A stretch of 64,000 bases of DNA, taken from Chamaecrista fasciculata. Lineage: Eukaryota > Streptophyta > Magnoliopsida > Fabales > Fabaceae. Positions within the stretch are counted from its first letter, which is position 1, and each line of letters begins with the position of its first letter. The stretch spans positions 301,887 through 365,886 of the forward strand of contig QANZ01006002.1 of NCBI GenBank assembly GCA_003254925.1. The letters are read 5' to 3'. The notes under the pieces are model-generated. The model was given only the letters and a program-made list of their open reading frames with translations, searched no databases and was not told where the DNA came from. Below, one piece after another: positions 11,500 through 24,945 of this stretch. The translations under genes were made by a program, and so were the position numbers.

Positions 11500-12457
11500 A
11501 TAACAGCAGCTGCTGCATATTGAAGTTCTTTCCAGGTTCTTTATATGAACTTGCTTTTTGACATTAGAAGTGATTTTGTGAAGCCAAATGAATTTTTCAC
11601 TCCACTAAACAAATTGTAGCTGATCATGGTGTGTGGATAATATTATTTATATGCAGGTAGGATTGTCTATTACTATCTCAAAATGAATGACGTGTTAACT
11701 TGTAAAAGACTAGTGTAGTGATATCAACTTTTCTCCTATACATCTATTCAGTTTTCACAAAAAGAATTGCAATTAGTCTCCTCATCCTCATAGTCATAGT
11801 TGCACTTGTACAAATTGCATTCTCTTTTCTTTTGTTTTAAATTGTATCATAATTCTCTTGAAGGTAGAAAATTTCTAAAATACCTTACCATATTATATTT
11901 GGTTTTCTTTGTTAAAAATGTAAAATTTTAAAGATGTTTAAATATTAAGTATTTTTGTTGGTTGATTAAGTACACATTTAATGCAAATAATCATGAAATA
12001 AACACGATTGTTTTCTTTTTGCAATTCTTTATAGTCTCAACTCTCATATAATCTTATTCATCAAGTAATTTTACGGAAAGATTCATCAAGTAATATTTTG
12101 TACTGTCAATTGTGTTCCTATAGTTTTATATTTTGTTTGATTTTATCATTTATTTTTTTTAATTGTAGCTTAATATCAATGACAAATTTTGACATATAAT
12201 ATAAAATTGATAAAAAAAATTTTAAATTCTAACTTGGATTAAAAAGCACGATGAAGTCTGTTGAAGAAAAAATTGGCCAAACTGTAAAATTTTGAAGACA
12301 AATTGACAGCAAAAAAAATATTTAAATAAAATAAAAATTTGATGTAAAATTTATAAGTTGAAAAAATACTTTGGCTGAAATTGAAGTTTTTTTTCTACAA
12401 CAAAATTTTGACTGCGCTAGTTTCACAATTCATTTTTGTTTCTTAAAAAAAAGAAGG
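11500..12457. other. METTL13-like 3' flank and AT-rich spacer
   Basis: Probable 3' UTR for the first few hundred bases, then AT-rich intergenic DNA. No further gene was recognised. Confidence 0.5.
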
Positions 12458-13070
12458 GTCCTTCTAACATGTGCCCTTAGGGCACATGTTAAGGTTTCTT
12501 TTGATTGGTCAAAGTGAGTTTTCAAATATTAAAAATTATCTTTTAAATGAATTTTCGTAGATTTTAATATAGGGTAAATTACACTTTGGTACCCTGTGGT
12601 TTGACCACTTTGGTACCCTGTGGTTTGAAACTTGACACTTTGGTACCCTGTGGTATTTTTCATTAACACTTTGGTACCCTTTGGAGCTATTTTGTAATTT
12701 TAACCATAACAAATTTTGCAAAAATTACATATTGACCCCAAAAAATTTTCAAAAAATTACAAATAGGTCCCTGGATACATATTATATAGGGACTAAAATG
12801 AAAAATTTAAAATTTTTTGGGGTCAATATGTAATTTTTGTAAAATTTATTATGGTTAAAATTACAAAATAGCTCCAAAGGGTACCAAAGTGTTAATGGAG
12901 AATACCACAGGGTACCAAAGTGTCAAGTTTCAAACCACAGGGTACCAAAGTGAAATAGGGTCAAACCACAGGGTACCAAAGTGTAATTTACCCTTTAATA
13001 TATAAGATGCTCTATTAACCAATCAGAAGAAACCTTAAAATATGCTCTAAGGGCATAAATCCAAAAACGA
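12458..13070. mobile_element. MITE-like element split by a nested insertion
   Basis: The left part (about 12458-12571) contains 'gtgcccttagggcacatgttaaggtttcttttgattgg'-type sequence. The right part (about 12994-13070) contains its diverged inverse (ccaatcagaagaaaccttaa, then gctctaagggcat). Together they form one inverted-repeat element interrupted by the foldback at 12572-12993. A related, uninterrupted copy lies at 39712-39860. I could not fix the outer target duplication. Confidence 0.6.
12572..12993. mobile_element. 422-bp foldback element with 9-bp target duplication
   Basis: This is a nearly complete palindrome. It starts GGGTAAATTACACTTTGG and ends CCAAAGTGTAATTTACCC, with 'ggtaccctgtggtttga' repeated in each arm and a centre near 12780. 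Perfect 9-bp direct repeats TTTAATATA flank it (12563-12571 and 12994-13002). The TSD length suggests mobilisation by a Mutator-like transposase. Its transcript would form one long hairpin. No coding potential was found; a short open frame on the minus strand only reads through the repeats. Confidence 0.85.
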
Positions 13071-14640
13071 ATTCCAAAACTATACTATACTATTTTGTTT
13101 GATACATGACATGTGATGTCTATTTGATGAGAAATTCGAAGGTCCATAAGATTAGTTAAAATTTCAAAATTTTAAAGCACAGAAAGGTGGCAAACCACGA
13201 GGCATCTTGGAGAAGGACAGCCACATGGCAAAGCAGAAGAAAGAGGTTGTTTTTGAATAATTCAGTTTGGAGTCTACCTAAAAGAGACTAACATATGAGC
13301 GTCACTGTATTGCAGGATAAGTGATAGACACTCAAAATAACACAAACAAGTGTCTGTCATATATAGTTACGTTCTTTGTTTGATTCCTGAGGCCAACGTA
13401 TCCATTTTTTAGAGTTTCATAAACCAATAATGGTGCCATTGAATAACTAATTATAGTTCAGAAAGGTACTTTTGTGTAGAGGACTCGAAAGCATTTAAGG
13501 CAAAGATGACTAGATAAAGTTTGGTTGACGCTGGCTAAAACTTGTGAGATGATGGCTCACTCGCCACAAACTTTCACATCAACACTTGCATATATACATA
13601 CATACATGAATAAACAATATGTATAAACCATTTCAATTACCACCAAATGCTTCATGGGGCTTAACGTCAAAAGTAATTTATTACTTTTCTTGGTCCCATC
13701 AGTTTAAACGATACGTGGTCCTCAAATGTTTCTGAACCTAGTAGTCGATTTGCCCAGTGGAGCATTCATGATTGAGAAATGAACAATTTCATTCATTTGA
13801 GCTCTTTATGTTGAATAGGTTAATGTCAGTTGATTCATGTAATCCATCTTAATTAATAAAAAAAAGACTTTGATTGTTATTGTTGTTAAAATTTTCAGAC
13901 AAGAATATTCAATGTTTCAATGAAACATCAATCTAAAGTTCAAGGACAATGCAAACTATATTATTATTAACAAAATTCACATGCGACTTGGTGATTTTAT
14001 ATGGTTAAAACTTCATTTTGATCGTTTATAAATTTGTGTTTTCTTAAGTTAAAATCTTTTAGATTGGTTTTTCTTAATTTAATCATTTACAGTTTTTTTA
14101 TTATCTATGTTAGTCATTTTATGTAACAATAATGGTATGATGACAGTGATGACACTATTAATTGATAAGGTAACATTTTAATTAAATTAACAATAACGGA
14201 TAAGGTAAGATTTTAATTGATGACGTAATTTTTAATTTAATTAAAGATAAGAAAAAATGATGAATATTAATAATGAAAAAAAGTTGAATTTCTTTAAAAA
14301 AATATTAATATGTGAATGACTTAAATGAAATTTTAATAGTTTTACTTAATAGTATAGTATAAAGTTAAAAAGAAAAGGTTTAATTAAGAAAGACATGAAT
14401 GATATAATAATGACAAGTAATTAATGAAGAAAAGTCAAATGGACTAAATATATAAAAGAAGTGTTAGAGAAGAGGCAAAAGCGTGAGGATCGCATTGGGA
14501 AGCGGACAGCATTGGAAAAGGTGACTGAGAACACACAACACAACACAAGACGACAACAGAACACAGATTGATGAATTCATTCTGCATGCTTATTACACAA
14601 GACCCAGTTTCAGCTTCACCTTCTTCATCTTCAATCAATA
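13071..14640. other. AT-rich intergenic DNA upstream of SPS
   Basis: No gene was recognised. The segment from about 13980 to 14460 is especially AT-rich. Confidence 0.5.
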
Positions 14641-14772
14641 TTACTCATTATTCAATACATATATATCATCATGTTCATGTACAACCAATAACCAAAACCA
14701 ATCTCTAATTCTCTCTCTCACATGACTCACACCTGTGAAATGTGAAGCAGTCTCTGCCTCAGGTCCTCTTCA

Positions 14773-14778
14773 CACGTG
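14773..14778 (+). promoter_or_regulatory. CACGTG G-box in the SPS upstream region
   Basis: A palindromic CACGTG lies about 310 bp upstream of the SPS TATA box, within 'cacacgtgtc'. G-boxes bind bZIP and bHLH factors in light, sugar and ABA responses. A role here is inference from position only. A CT-rich microsatellite follows at about 14810-14853. Confidence 0.35.
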
Positions 14779-15082
14779 TCTCTCTTCGCCTTGCTTCTTT
14801 CTCCTTCTCACCGTTCCTTAATTCTCTTCTCTCACTCTCTCTCTCTCTCTCTTATTTTAGCATTTCTAACTTGTTTCTCACTCTTGATTGGCTTTAATTA
14901 CCAGTACTAATTAATGCTTCCATTAATTAATTAAATTATTTAATTATCCCTTCCACGTTGACCTTTATTCCACGTCATTTCTCATTCATTCTACACCTGA
15001 TCGGTTTCTTTTGTAATATTACTGTTTCTCCCTCTATCTCCATGCAATTTAACCCAGAAACACATATATATATATATATTCC

Positions 15083-15089
15083 TATAAAA
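15083..15089 (+). promoter_or_regulatory. TATA box of the SPS gene
   Basis: TATAAAA lies 94 bp upstream of the SPS start codon, after an (AT)n run. This spacing would place transcription start near 15115. Confidence 0.6.
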
Positions 15090-15182
15090 GACCCCGTCTC
15101 CCCATTCACTTGTTCCGTAATATCCAAGAAACCTTGAGCAATCTCTAATTTACAGCTTTCTGAAGAGTGAATAATAATAATA

Positions 15183-18100
15183 ATGGCTGGGAATGAGTGG
15201 ATAAATGGGTACCTGGAGGCAATCCTGTCGACAGGAGCTTCGACGATTGAGAATAATCATGAGCAGAAAGCTGTTCGAGGAGAAGAAGGGCATTTCAATC
15301 CCACAAAGTATTTCGTGGAAGAGGTGGTGACTGGTGTGGATGAGTCTGATCTTCATCGCACATGGATCAAAGTCGTTGCTACTCGCAATACTCGCGAGCG
15401 AAGCTCCAGACTCGAGAACATGTGCTGGCGCATTTGGCATCTTGCTCGCAAGAAGAAGCAGGTAATACGTAATTCCCTTCTTTCTTCTCTATTATATCTT
15501 CCTTCTTCAATTAATTCCATCAACTACTCTTGTATGTGTTGTGTGATTTGTATATATAATAGTTGGAATGGGAGGAAAATCAGAGGTCGGCAGACCGAAG
15601 GTGGGAGCGAGAACAAGGAAGGAGGGATGCAACAGAGGACATGTCTGAGGATTTATCAGAAGGAGAAAAGGGGGATAGCGTAGGAGACACTTTGCAAAGT
15701 GAGACCCCTAAGAAAAAATTCCACCGTCAGACTTCTGCCTTGGAAGTCTGGTCTGATGATAAAAACGAAAACAAGCTTTACATTGTCCTCCTCAGGTATC
15801 TTCAATGGATACCATTCATTTCTCTTGTAACCCTACTCTTCAAATTAAACATCAACCAATGTTTCAAATTTCCTTTTTCTTATTTCATAGTTTGCATGGA
15901 TTGGTTCGAGGAGACAATATGGAGCTTGGACGTGATTCTGACACTGGTGGACAGGTATTCTTCAATCTTACAGAAATTCCTTTCATCCCTTCCATCACTG
16001 CTTAAATCAAATCAATGTATTAATTACCAGATCAAGTATGTGGTGGAACTTGCTCGGGCACTCGCAAAAATGCCTGGAGTGTACAGGGTAGATCTGTTCA
16101 CACGCCAAATCTCCTCTCCAGAAATTGATTGGAGCTATGGCGAACCAACAGAAATGTTAACTGCAGGAGGTTCAGGTGATGATGATAACATGGATGCTGG
16201 AGAGAGCAGCGGTGCATATATCGTAAGAATACCCTTTGGTCCTCGTGATAAGTATCTTCGAAAAGAACTTCTTTGGCCCTATATTCAAGAATTTGTAGAT
16301 GGGGCTTTAGCTCACATTCTCAACATGTCAAAAGTATTGGGTGAACAAGTTGGTGGGGGTCAACCTGTGTGGCCCTATGTGATTCACGGACATTATGCTG
16401 ATGCTGGAGATAGTGCTGCTCTTCTTTCTGGCGCTTTAAATGTACCAATGGTGCTCACAGGTCATTCACTTGGAAGAAATAAGCTTGAGCAACTTATTAA
16501 GCAGGGGCGTCAATCCAAGGAGGACATCAATTCAACCTATAAGATGATGAGGAGGATAGAGGGAGAAGAACTTTCCCTAGATGCTGCAGAACTCGTTATC
16601 ACTAGTACAAAACAAGAAATTGATGAGCAATGGGGACTTTATGATGGCTTTGACGTCAAACTTGAGAAAGTCTTGCGTGCACGTGCTAGACGTAATGTCA
16701 ATTGCCATGGTCGCTTCATGCCAAGGATGGCGGTAAGATTTCAACTATATGCTAACAGATGCCTCCTCAAAGTTTCATAGGAGAATGCTTTAATTTGATT
16801 ATGATCTCTAATGCCACTTTATAAAATACTCCTCCATCATATCTCTTTGCTAGAGGCATTTACCCAGGCTAACTAACTTTACTGACTGCATATGTCGATG
16901 GTTTTTTTCCCACTGATCTTATGGTGCAAATTTTCTTCAGGTTATACCACCTGGTATGGACTTTAGCAATGTTGTGATCCAAGAAGATACCGCAGAAGCT
17001 GATGGGGAGCTCACACAGCTTACTGGTGATGGGTCATCACCAAAAGCATTACCAACTATTTGGTCAGAAGTGAGTAACCGAACCGATATGTGTGCATATT
17101 TTTTTAAAGAGGAGGGACTAATTGGCTCCTTAGTTAATGTTATTGGCTTGCAACTAACTATTTCTTGCAGGTGATGCGTTTCTTTACAAATCCTCACAAG
17201 CCTATGATCTTGGCCTTATCAAGGCCAGATCCAAAAAAGAACCTAACCACTCTGTTGAAAGCCTTTGGAGAATGTCGTCCCTTGAAAGAACTTGCTAATC
17301 TTGTAAGTAAAGTTAATGCAATTTCCATCTTTGTGATCAGGTGGAATCTATACTTAATTGCTCATAAAATGACCAACACATTTTCAAACAGACACTTATA
17401 ATGGGAAATAGGGATGACATAGATGATATGTCTTCTGGAAATGCTAGTGTGCTCACAACAGTGTTGAAACTAATTGACAAGTATGACCTATATGGGCAAG
17501 TTGCATACCCGAAACATCACAAGCAAGCAGATGTTCCAGAGATATACCGACTTGCTGCAAAAACAAAGGTAAAATATTTTCTATATATAGAAATATGTAC
17601 CTTCTTACGTTCTAACTATGACAAGCTACTAATTGATTTAAAATGTCTCAGGGAGTTTTCATAAATCCTGCTCTGGTGGAACCTTTTGGTCTTACTTTAA
17701 TCGAGGTTGGTTTTAAGTTACTGGCCGGCTTTGGTGATATTGTTCTCATTTCAATCCTGAATTCATGTACTTTTTGATTTTTTGCATATATGTCTGTTCA
17801 AATATATCCAGGCAGCAGCACATGGGCTTCCGATGGTGGCCACTAAGAATGGGGGACCCGTGGACATTAATCGGGTAAATGAAGAGTGACCTTGATTTTC
17901 TGTATCAGTTATATGATATGTTTTGGGAAGTTTCTATTTTTTACAGCATAAGTTATTTCCTTCGATGTAGGAAGAACATTTGAAAATTAATTGAAACAAT
18001 CCCTAGTTGCTGAAATTATTTTGGATTTCAAATTTTATTTTTCCCATTATTCTGTCTTCTGTTGTATTTTAGGCTCTCAACAATGGTTTGCTTGTGGATC

Positions 18101-19715
18101 CCCATGATCAGCAAGCAATTGCTGATGCATTACTCAAGTTGTTGTCAGAGAAAAATCTATGGCATGAGTGTAGGAAAAATGGTTGGAAGAACATACACCT
18201 ATTTTCATGGCCAGAGCACTGTCGTACTTATTTGACTAGGGTGGCTGCCTGCCGAATGAGGCATCCTCAATGGCAAACTGATACGCCAGGGGATGATGTA
18301 GCTGCTGAAGAGTCTTTCAATGATTCACTTAAAGATGTGCAGGACATGTCTCTAAGGCTCTCAATCGATGGGGATAAAGCTTCACTAAATGAATCATTTG
18401 ATACTGCTGCAGCCACTGGTGGTCCTGAGATGCAAGACCAAGTGAAACGTGTCCTTAGCAAAATTAAAAAACCGGATTCAGCTCAAAATGATGCTAAGAA
18501 TAAGCCCCTTGACAATGTTTCAGGAAAATATCCTCTATTGAGGAGAAGACGTAGATTGATTGTTATAGCGCTTGATTGCTATGACAATAAAGGAGATCCA
18601 GAGAAGAAGATGATCCAGATTGTACAAAAAATTATTAAAGCTGTTCAACTAGACCCTCAAACTGCTAGAGTTTCAGGATTTGCTTTATCAACAGCTATGC
18701 CAATGCTGGAAACAATAGAGTTCCTTACATCAGGCAATATTAATGTAAATGAATTTGATGCTTTAATTTGCAGTAGTGGGAGTGAAGTTTACTACCCTGG
18801 TATTCAATCAGAAGATGGAAAGCTTTCACCTGATCCAGATTATGCAGCACATATTGATTATCGTTGGGCTTGTGAAGGTCTAAAGAAAACCATTTGGAAA
18901 CTTATGAATACAGTTGAAGGCGAAGAAGCTTCCAAAAAACCTTCCAGTCCAATTGAGGAAGATTCAAAATCCAGTAATGCCCATTGCATCTCATATAAAA
19001 TAAAGGAACTTAGCAAGGTACATGTATTTAATACTAGCATGTTTGCAGGAGCTATGGCACTTGGAATTTATTTATCTAAAAAGAAACATTGAAAATTGAA
19101 ATGCTCCTTTCGCTTTTGCAGGCAAAGAAAGTTGATGACTTGAGGCAGAAGCTTAGGTTGAGAGGTCTACGTTGTCATCCTATGTACTGCAGGGCCTCAA
19201 CTAGAATGCATGTTATTCCACTTCTGGCATCTAGAGCTCAGGCACTCAGGTAACTGTTCCTGATGAACAGCATAGGGCATCACCAGTGCTCAAACTCAAG
19301 ACCATAATAAAATTGACCATCAATTTTATGTTACTTCATAGAATTAGCTTAATATAATAGTGTTGTCCTCTTCTGCGAAACTGTCCTTTTCTTAATAATG
19401 GAATTAGCTTAATCTTCTCTTGCCGATCTTAGGTATCTCTTTGTCCGTTGGAGATTGAATGTCGCAAACATGTATGTCTTTCTTGGAGAAACTGGGGACA
19501 CTGATTATGAGGAATTGATTTCTGGAACTCACAAGACCATAATCGTGAACGGAGTGGTTTCCAAAGGTTCAGAAGATGTGCTTAGGAGTCCGGGAAGCTA
19601 CCATAGAGATGATGTCGTACCAAATGAAAGCCCTCTGGTCACAAACATTAGTGAAACTACAGAGGAAAAGATTGCTAATGCTTTGAAGCAAGTCTCTAAA
19701 GCTGGGGCAATGTGA
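15183..19715 (+). CDS. sucrose-phosphate synthase, SPS4F/family C type
   Basis: The enzyme makes sucrose 6-phosphate from UDP-glucose and fructose 6-phosphate in the cytosol. Twelve coding exons give 1062 aa: 15183-15461, 15563-15795, 15891-15954, 16031-16732, 16941-17069, 17171-17302, 17392-17568, 17652-17705, 17812-17874, 18073-19017, 19122-19249 and 19433-19715. It starts [15 protein letters not shown] and keeps [20 protein letters not shown]. The GT-B glucosyltransferase core shows [28 protein letters not shown] and the E-x7-E motif EPFGLTLIE (residues 582-590). From about residue 765 a sucrose-phosphatase-like C-terminal domain follows ([11 protein letters not shown], then [13 protein letters not shown]). 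Such domains are generally non-catalytic in plant SPS. N-terminal and overall sequence resemble Arabidopsis SPS4F (At4g10120). It converges on the CHX gene. Confidence 0.96.
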
Positions 19716-20533
19716 GGTCCTAGGGGAATAGGTACACATTTTCTTCTTACATTCACCTTTTAAGAGCACTAAATGGAAAAGGAATGATCTGTTTCTTTAC
19801 AAACTGTAGCAACTCTGGGGCTTCATTAAGTGCAACGTGATGTAAGATAGACATTGAAAACACATGTCCCTCCCTGTTACTGAAGAGGTAGAAAAGGGAA
19901 AGACAATGTCTGATGATGCTTAGCTGCTATGATGGATGAAGTTTATCTGAAGATTCATATTTGTGGATATTGTTGGAAAGAAATCCTTTCAAAACACATA
20001 ATAGTGGATCTGCCATGGCTTGCATTTTAGGCAGTCATTGATACTGTTGATAGCTAATTAGTTTTTTTCAAAGGAAAAAAAAAAAAATATATATATATAT
20101 ATATAATCTTCATTCTCTTCAATATTATGTTCCTTTCTGAACCTCCAAGTCATATGCCTCTATTTAAATCTCATAAAATGAAATATCAATTTAGCTAAAC
20201 TTCATTATATCATGACCTATCCTTGATGGATAAAATATATCAGAAATTTGAAACTAATGCGAACTCGTGAGTGAAAAAAAATTGAGTCCAAATAAGGTAC
20301 CCCTATTACTAGATATAAAACGACAACAAACAAAAAGGTGATCCTATTGCACAAAAATAAAACTATAGAGAACTGACCAACCTAAAGCATACAAAAAATA
20401 AGAGAAGGGGAAATTGATTGAATGTGAAGTGAATGACCTGACAAAAATGTGAATTTCCCATACTCTTAATGTATGACCTGACACTAACAATAATAGTAAT
20501 AAAAAAGAAAAGAGAATGTGTTTTAAATTCTTT
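19716..20533. other. convergent 3' region between SPS and CHX
   Basis: The 3' UTRs of both genes probably lie here. An A-run and (AT)n microsatellite stand at about 20075-20105. No gene was seen. Confidence 0.5.
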
Positions 20534-23500
20534 CTAAAATCTCCACTTCTTTTGAGTGTGGGAGGCTTGTTGTTGCACCACCAAAACAGACGCACTGCCT
20601 CCATAATCTGAGGAAGCAAGGAAATCACCAATGCCACCTAATTCAGAAAACTCACTCCAACTAGTAATCCCACTTGTTTGAGGTGTATCAACCCCATGTC
20701 TTCTCCCTACTATAAAAAGATCATGTCCGTGTGCTACAGCACGAAGGAAAGAAGTTGTATCGGTTCCATCATTTGAAGGAATCTCTCTGTAAGTAACATT
20801 ATTCAGACAAGGGTATTCTTGCCTTACACTTTTCAGCACTTGTTTATCAAGTATGTTTTCCAAGTTGGATGTTCCTGCTCTGTTCTCAGCAATAAGATGG
20901 TAAACAACTAGATTGATCATAGGATCCCTAGTTGCTCTTTTGGCTAAGCTCAAAGCCTCTCTATCATCATCCCCACCTAAAAACACCATGGCTAACCTTC
21001 TTGATGATCGCTTCTTAAGGGAAGCGCGGCTCACGAGGATCCCTACCGAGCATGGAGCTCTTTCCAGGACCTTCAAGTTGATTGACCTTATGTTTTTGTC
21101 ATTATACTCAATATTACCATCAAGTGACCATCTTTGATGGAAAGGAAGAATTATCATGGATGCCAACTTGTCCAATGCCAGATTACAGACATCTTCATGC
21201 ATGAAGCTAGGTGGAGACATTGCTGTGTAAACGTTTATTGATGCATCTGGATTTTCATTTTCATAAAGATCAAAAGCTCGAATGACACCATCTGAGCAGG
21301 ATCTGTATGCACCAGGGGCTCCCATTTGACGATGTGAGATGAAAATTGGTACTGCCCTCCCAATCAGTTCAATTAGATGCAATGCATCCACAGTGATAGG
21401 ATTGTCTTCCGTTGGATAACATACATCAAGGAAATCAGTGATACAAGATATGTGGGATTGTTTGTGAATGCACACAACCAACTTCAGCTCTGATGTTTCT
21501 TTCAGATTCATAATGTTCCTTTGATGATAGCTAACGTATTTTCTTGAAGGATCATACACGTGTTTTAGAGTCATTTGCACTACGCTTGATATGACCATTG
21601 TCGATAGCATCAGGATTGCATAGGTCTGGCCTGTTATATTCTGCGCAACAAGTTTATGAAAAGACGTTAGTCAACTGTTCCAACAAGTTATTAAGAGTAA
21701 ATGAATAATTTGGTCTCTGTAAGGTGTTATATATCTCAATTTCGTCCTAGAAAGATTAAAAAATATATATATCATACTTGGTCCCTAAAAGAAACAATTG
21801 GTATTAAAAAATCATATTTGAACTAATATATTAACAGAAGGATTAAATTGATTATAAGTGCATCTTTCTTTCAGGGAATAAATTGAGATATCTGACATCT
21901 TTCAAAGACTAAATCATTAATTTGCTCTTAAATTAAAGTACATTGCATTATAAGAGGCTATGATGTTATATGTGGTTAGGTTACCTTTTCATCATATAAA
22001 CCATTGTACAAGCACACTTCCACTGCTCCTTGGTAGTTCAAGATGAGGGCAAGACAAAAAGCATCAGTGAAGGGCATCTTGCAACACACACAAACCAAAA
22101 AACGGACGGCAATTTTGACAATATGAGTGAGAATGATGAAAGCAACAGAGACTGAAATTAGACTTGCTGAATACTCCAAGGAAAAATCAACCCTCATGAC
22201 ACATGTAGTCACAAAGATTGGCAACAAGAACCATAAGCCAAAGAGTTGAATCTTCTTTACCAAGGCAGTTCCTAGTGGAGGCCCATCTGGGACAGACATT
22301 CCCAATATGATAGGTCCTACGATGAATTGCTGCTTCAATTTCACAGAAACCCAACCTAAACCTAAGGCCACTGCTAGGATGAAAAATATGTAAGAATCCT
22401 TCACAGGTCTTCCTTCTGGAGTACGTTTAATCATCCAATTCATAGTTGGTCTGCTTACTAATGGTATGAGAATAACAAAGGCACAAAATATTGCCAGGCT
22501 AGCCCAATTCAGTTTATTGTCAACAGTATCGCCTAAAGCCGCTAGAATACTCGAAACAGATAAGCTCGTCGTGTCACTCACCAAGGCTGCAGATAATGCT
22601 AGTCTTCCCAATTCAGAGTTTATGATTTTAAGCTCAATGAGGAAGCAAGCAACCACAGCAAATGAAGTTATACTGTGTGATGCCACCAGAACATTAAGGT
22701 CCTTTTGAATTGGTCCTATAGAATTCTTTAAGGATTCAGAGACATAGGACACACATATAAGGCCAATCATTAAAGGTATAGCCAAACCCATTAAGGCAAT
22801 GCTCCAAACTCTGTTCCCTGTTCTTGCTATCATTGTAAGATCCATCTGTACGGATGTTAAGAACATCAATGATGCATATCCTAGTGATGACACTGCTGCA
22901 AGTGTGTCCTGACTTCCGTATGGAAACAACAGCTTCTTGTAATGAATCAAATTCAATGATTCTATCTCAAGTGTAGGGCCTAGAATTAGGCCAGCCTGCA
23001 ATAATGGACAAGACATATATAGTTTGTCATTTAATTAAGCTTTCAATGGCCGCAATTAGACAATTATATATAGAGTGAATAAATTTTTTAGTCTATTGAA
23101 AGATGATAAACTTCTCAATTTAATCCTTTTGCTAAGATATTAATTTTAGTATTATTTTCTAACATCAACTGTTACGTACAATATCAACTAAATTTAGAAC
23201 TATATGAAATTTTTCGTCAAAATTTTAGGTAGTATCTTTAACAAAAGGATCAAATTGAACATAATTACGTCTTTCGATGATCAAATCTTACAATTTTATA
23301 TTTCAGAGAATAAATTCAGAAATTTACCATGACGTTCACTCACCATCATTTGTGAAACTAAGATAGGAAAACCCAGGTGCTTGAAGAATCGATGGAAGAT
23401 ATATGTGAGAGAAAAAATGACAAGAACCTGCAACTGAAAAACGGTTAACGAAGACCTCATTGGGGTCCTTCCAAAACCATTATCTGAACTTCCCCATATG

Positions 23501-23613
23501 CCATCTGAAACAATACGAGGGGGAGTTTCAAAGCAAACTTCATATATTTCATCACCATTGGATGATGCATTTACCATCCTAAGTATGTTAAATAATGTAT
23601 CACTCGCATTCAT
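20534..23613 (-). CDS. CHX-family cation/H+ exchanger
   Basis: Three exons (23344-23613, 21985-22995, 20534-21640) join in frame to 795 aa, the usual CHX length. The first starts MNASDTLFNIL and carries the first membrane segment (VFQLQVLVIFSLTYIFHRFF) and the family phrase GFPILVSQMMAGLILGP, which crosses intron 1. The middle exon holds the CPA2-type transport domain with many hydrophobic helices, including ALVSDTTSLS and LILNYQGAVEVCLYNGLYDE. The last exon holds the soluble C-terminal region (ELKLVVCIHKQ, then AMVFLGGDDDREAL and DLFIVGRRHG). CHX proteins move K+ or Na+ against H+ in endomembranes or plasma membrane; the ion is not readable from sequence. Each intron contains a 'ttggtccct'-type inverted-repeat insertion. 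I cannot assign a specific CHX number. Confidence 0.94.
21690..21955. repeat. inverted-repeat insertion in CHX intron 2
   Basis: The left end AAGAGTAAATGAATAATTTGGTCT is mirrored by the right end AGACTAAATCATTAATTTGCTCTT. The sequence resembles the 'agtccctgaaagat' family also seen in the core of the 1111-1919 element. No target duplication was identified. Confidence 0.55.
23080..23330. repeat. inverted-repeat insertion in CHX intron 1
   Basis: A left segment (gaataaattttttagtct, then caatttaatccttttg) is mirrored by a right one (caaaaggatcaaattgaac, then gaataaattcag). This is a diverged foldback element related to the one in intron 2. Confidence 0.45.
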
Positions 23614-24945
23614 CTTGTTGACACAATGTCAAATTCCGACAACAAGAAGAGAGAGAGAAACGAAATAAGAAATATAATGGCTATAGATATTAAAAGCAAT
23701 ATGTATGGTAAAGCATACAATACAAGATCAAAGAAGCTTATAAATGTCAAAGTATGTTTTTGTTGTCACACTTGGGTGTGGGCATGAAGGAGTTTGCGGC
23801 CACAACATGCCCCTTCCAAATGTGACATACAAGGTATAACGACTTATTGACTAATTTGATTATTATTTAGTTTTAGAAAAACACGAGACAACTCAATGTC
23901 AATATATGTTTTTTTTAAGTAATTATGAACTCATGATTATCCCATCTATTTTACTAAATTTATCAAATTTGATATTTTAAAAATTTTTAACATAGCTGTA
24001 TATATATTGCTTGTCAGTTAAATTTTTTTTTTTTTTTTGATGTAGTGTAAACTATTATTAGATCGATGTGAAGGCTTTGGTCATTTGATACCGCCAATAT
24101 AGATTTCCGTTTATTCTAACATTAATGACTATTTTTTTTTCTTAGGCTTTTTCTATTATTAACATTTAAACTAAAAAATTGACATTTGAAAAACAAAATG
24201 GTAAAGAAGAATTTCTTTTGACAAAAGTCAGTTAACTAAATATATAGTTGTGATTTGTGAATAAATCATTAATAATTTTCAAAATAACAAATTTAAATAC
24301 TAAAATGTTATTGTTGTTGTAGGAAATAGGAATAGAAGAAACGTGTGTATTATCCAAAAACGAGGGGAAGTATTGGGTATTGACCATCTTTGACAAAGCA
24401 AAGCATGCAAGGATTCTTAATTTTTTTTTAGTTTCTACGTTTTACAGGGTAAAAATAAAAGGTATGAAGAATCAATGAATCTGTTGAATGAAGGAGAAAA
24501 TATTCAAGGGATAGCCAAGTGCTCGAAAGCACGCAATTTTATTGGAAGAATCCATAACTTACTGATCGTCATATCTTAATCCTAGACACCTTTTTTTTTT
24601 CTAATCATTATCTGTTTATTGATTATATGGCTTTTTTTTTTCCTCTCAAATCTGTATGATTTTATTGGCCAAAAAAAAAATCTGTATGATTTTAGTTTTT
24701 GGAGTTTCCTGGATTCCATCATGATCTGAACAAAGTTGCTCAAACATGGGCTCAAAATGAGAGACAGAGTTATCATTTCCCTTGCTCTTCGTTTTTCCTC
24801 TTCATATATCCCAGTAAAACTTTACAAATACAATCCTGCACAGGTGTTTGAAATATAACGACATAAACCTCAATTTTCAGGGAATGTGCACTTTAGAAGC
24901 AAGTTGGAGAAGATCTGCAAGCGAGGATTCGATATTTCTAGAGCA
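23614..24945. other. CHX upstream region and ARPC4 3' flank
   Basis: CHX promoter region on the minus strand, then AT-rich DNA, then the probable ARPC4 3' UTR. No gene was recognised. Confidence 0.45.
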
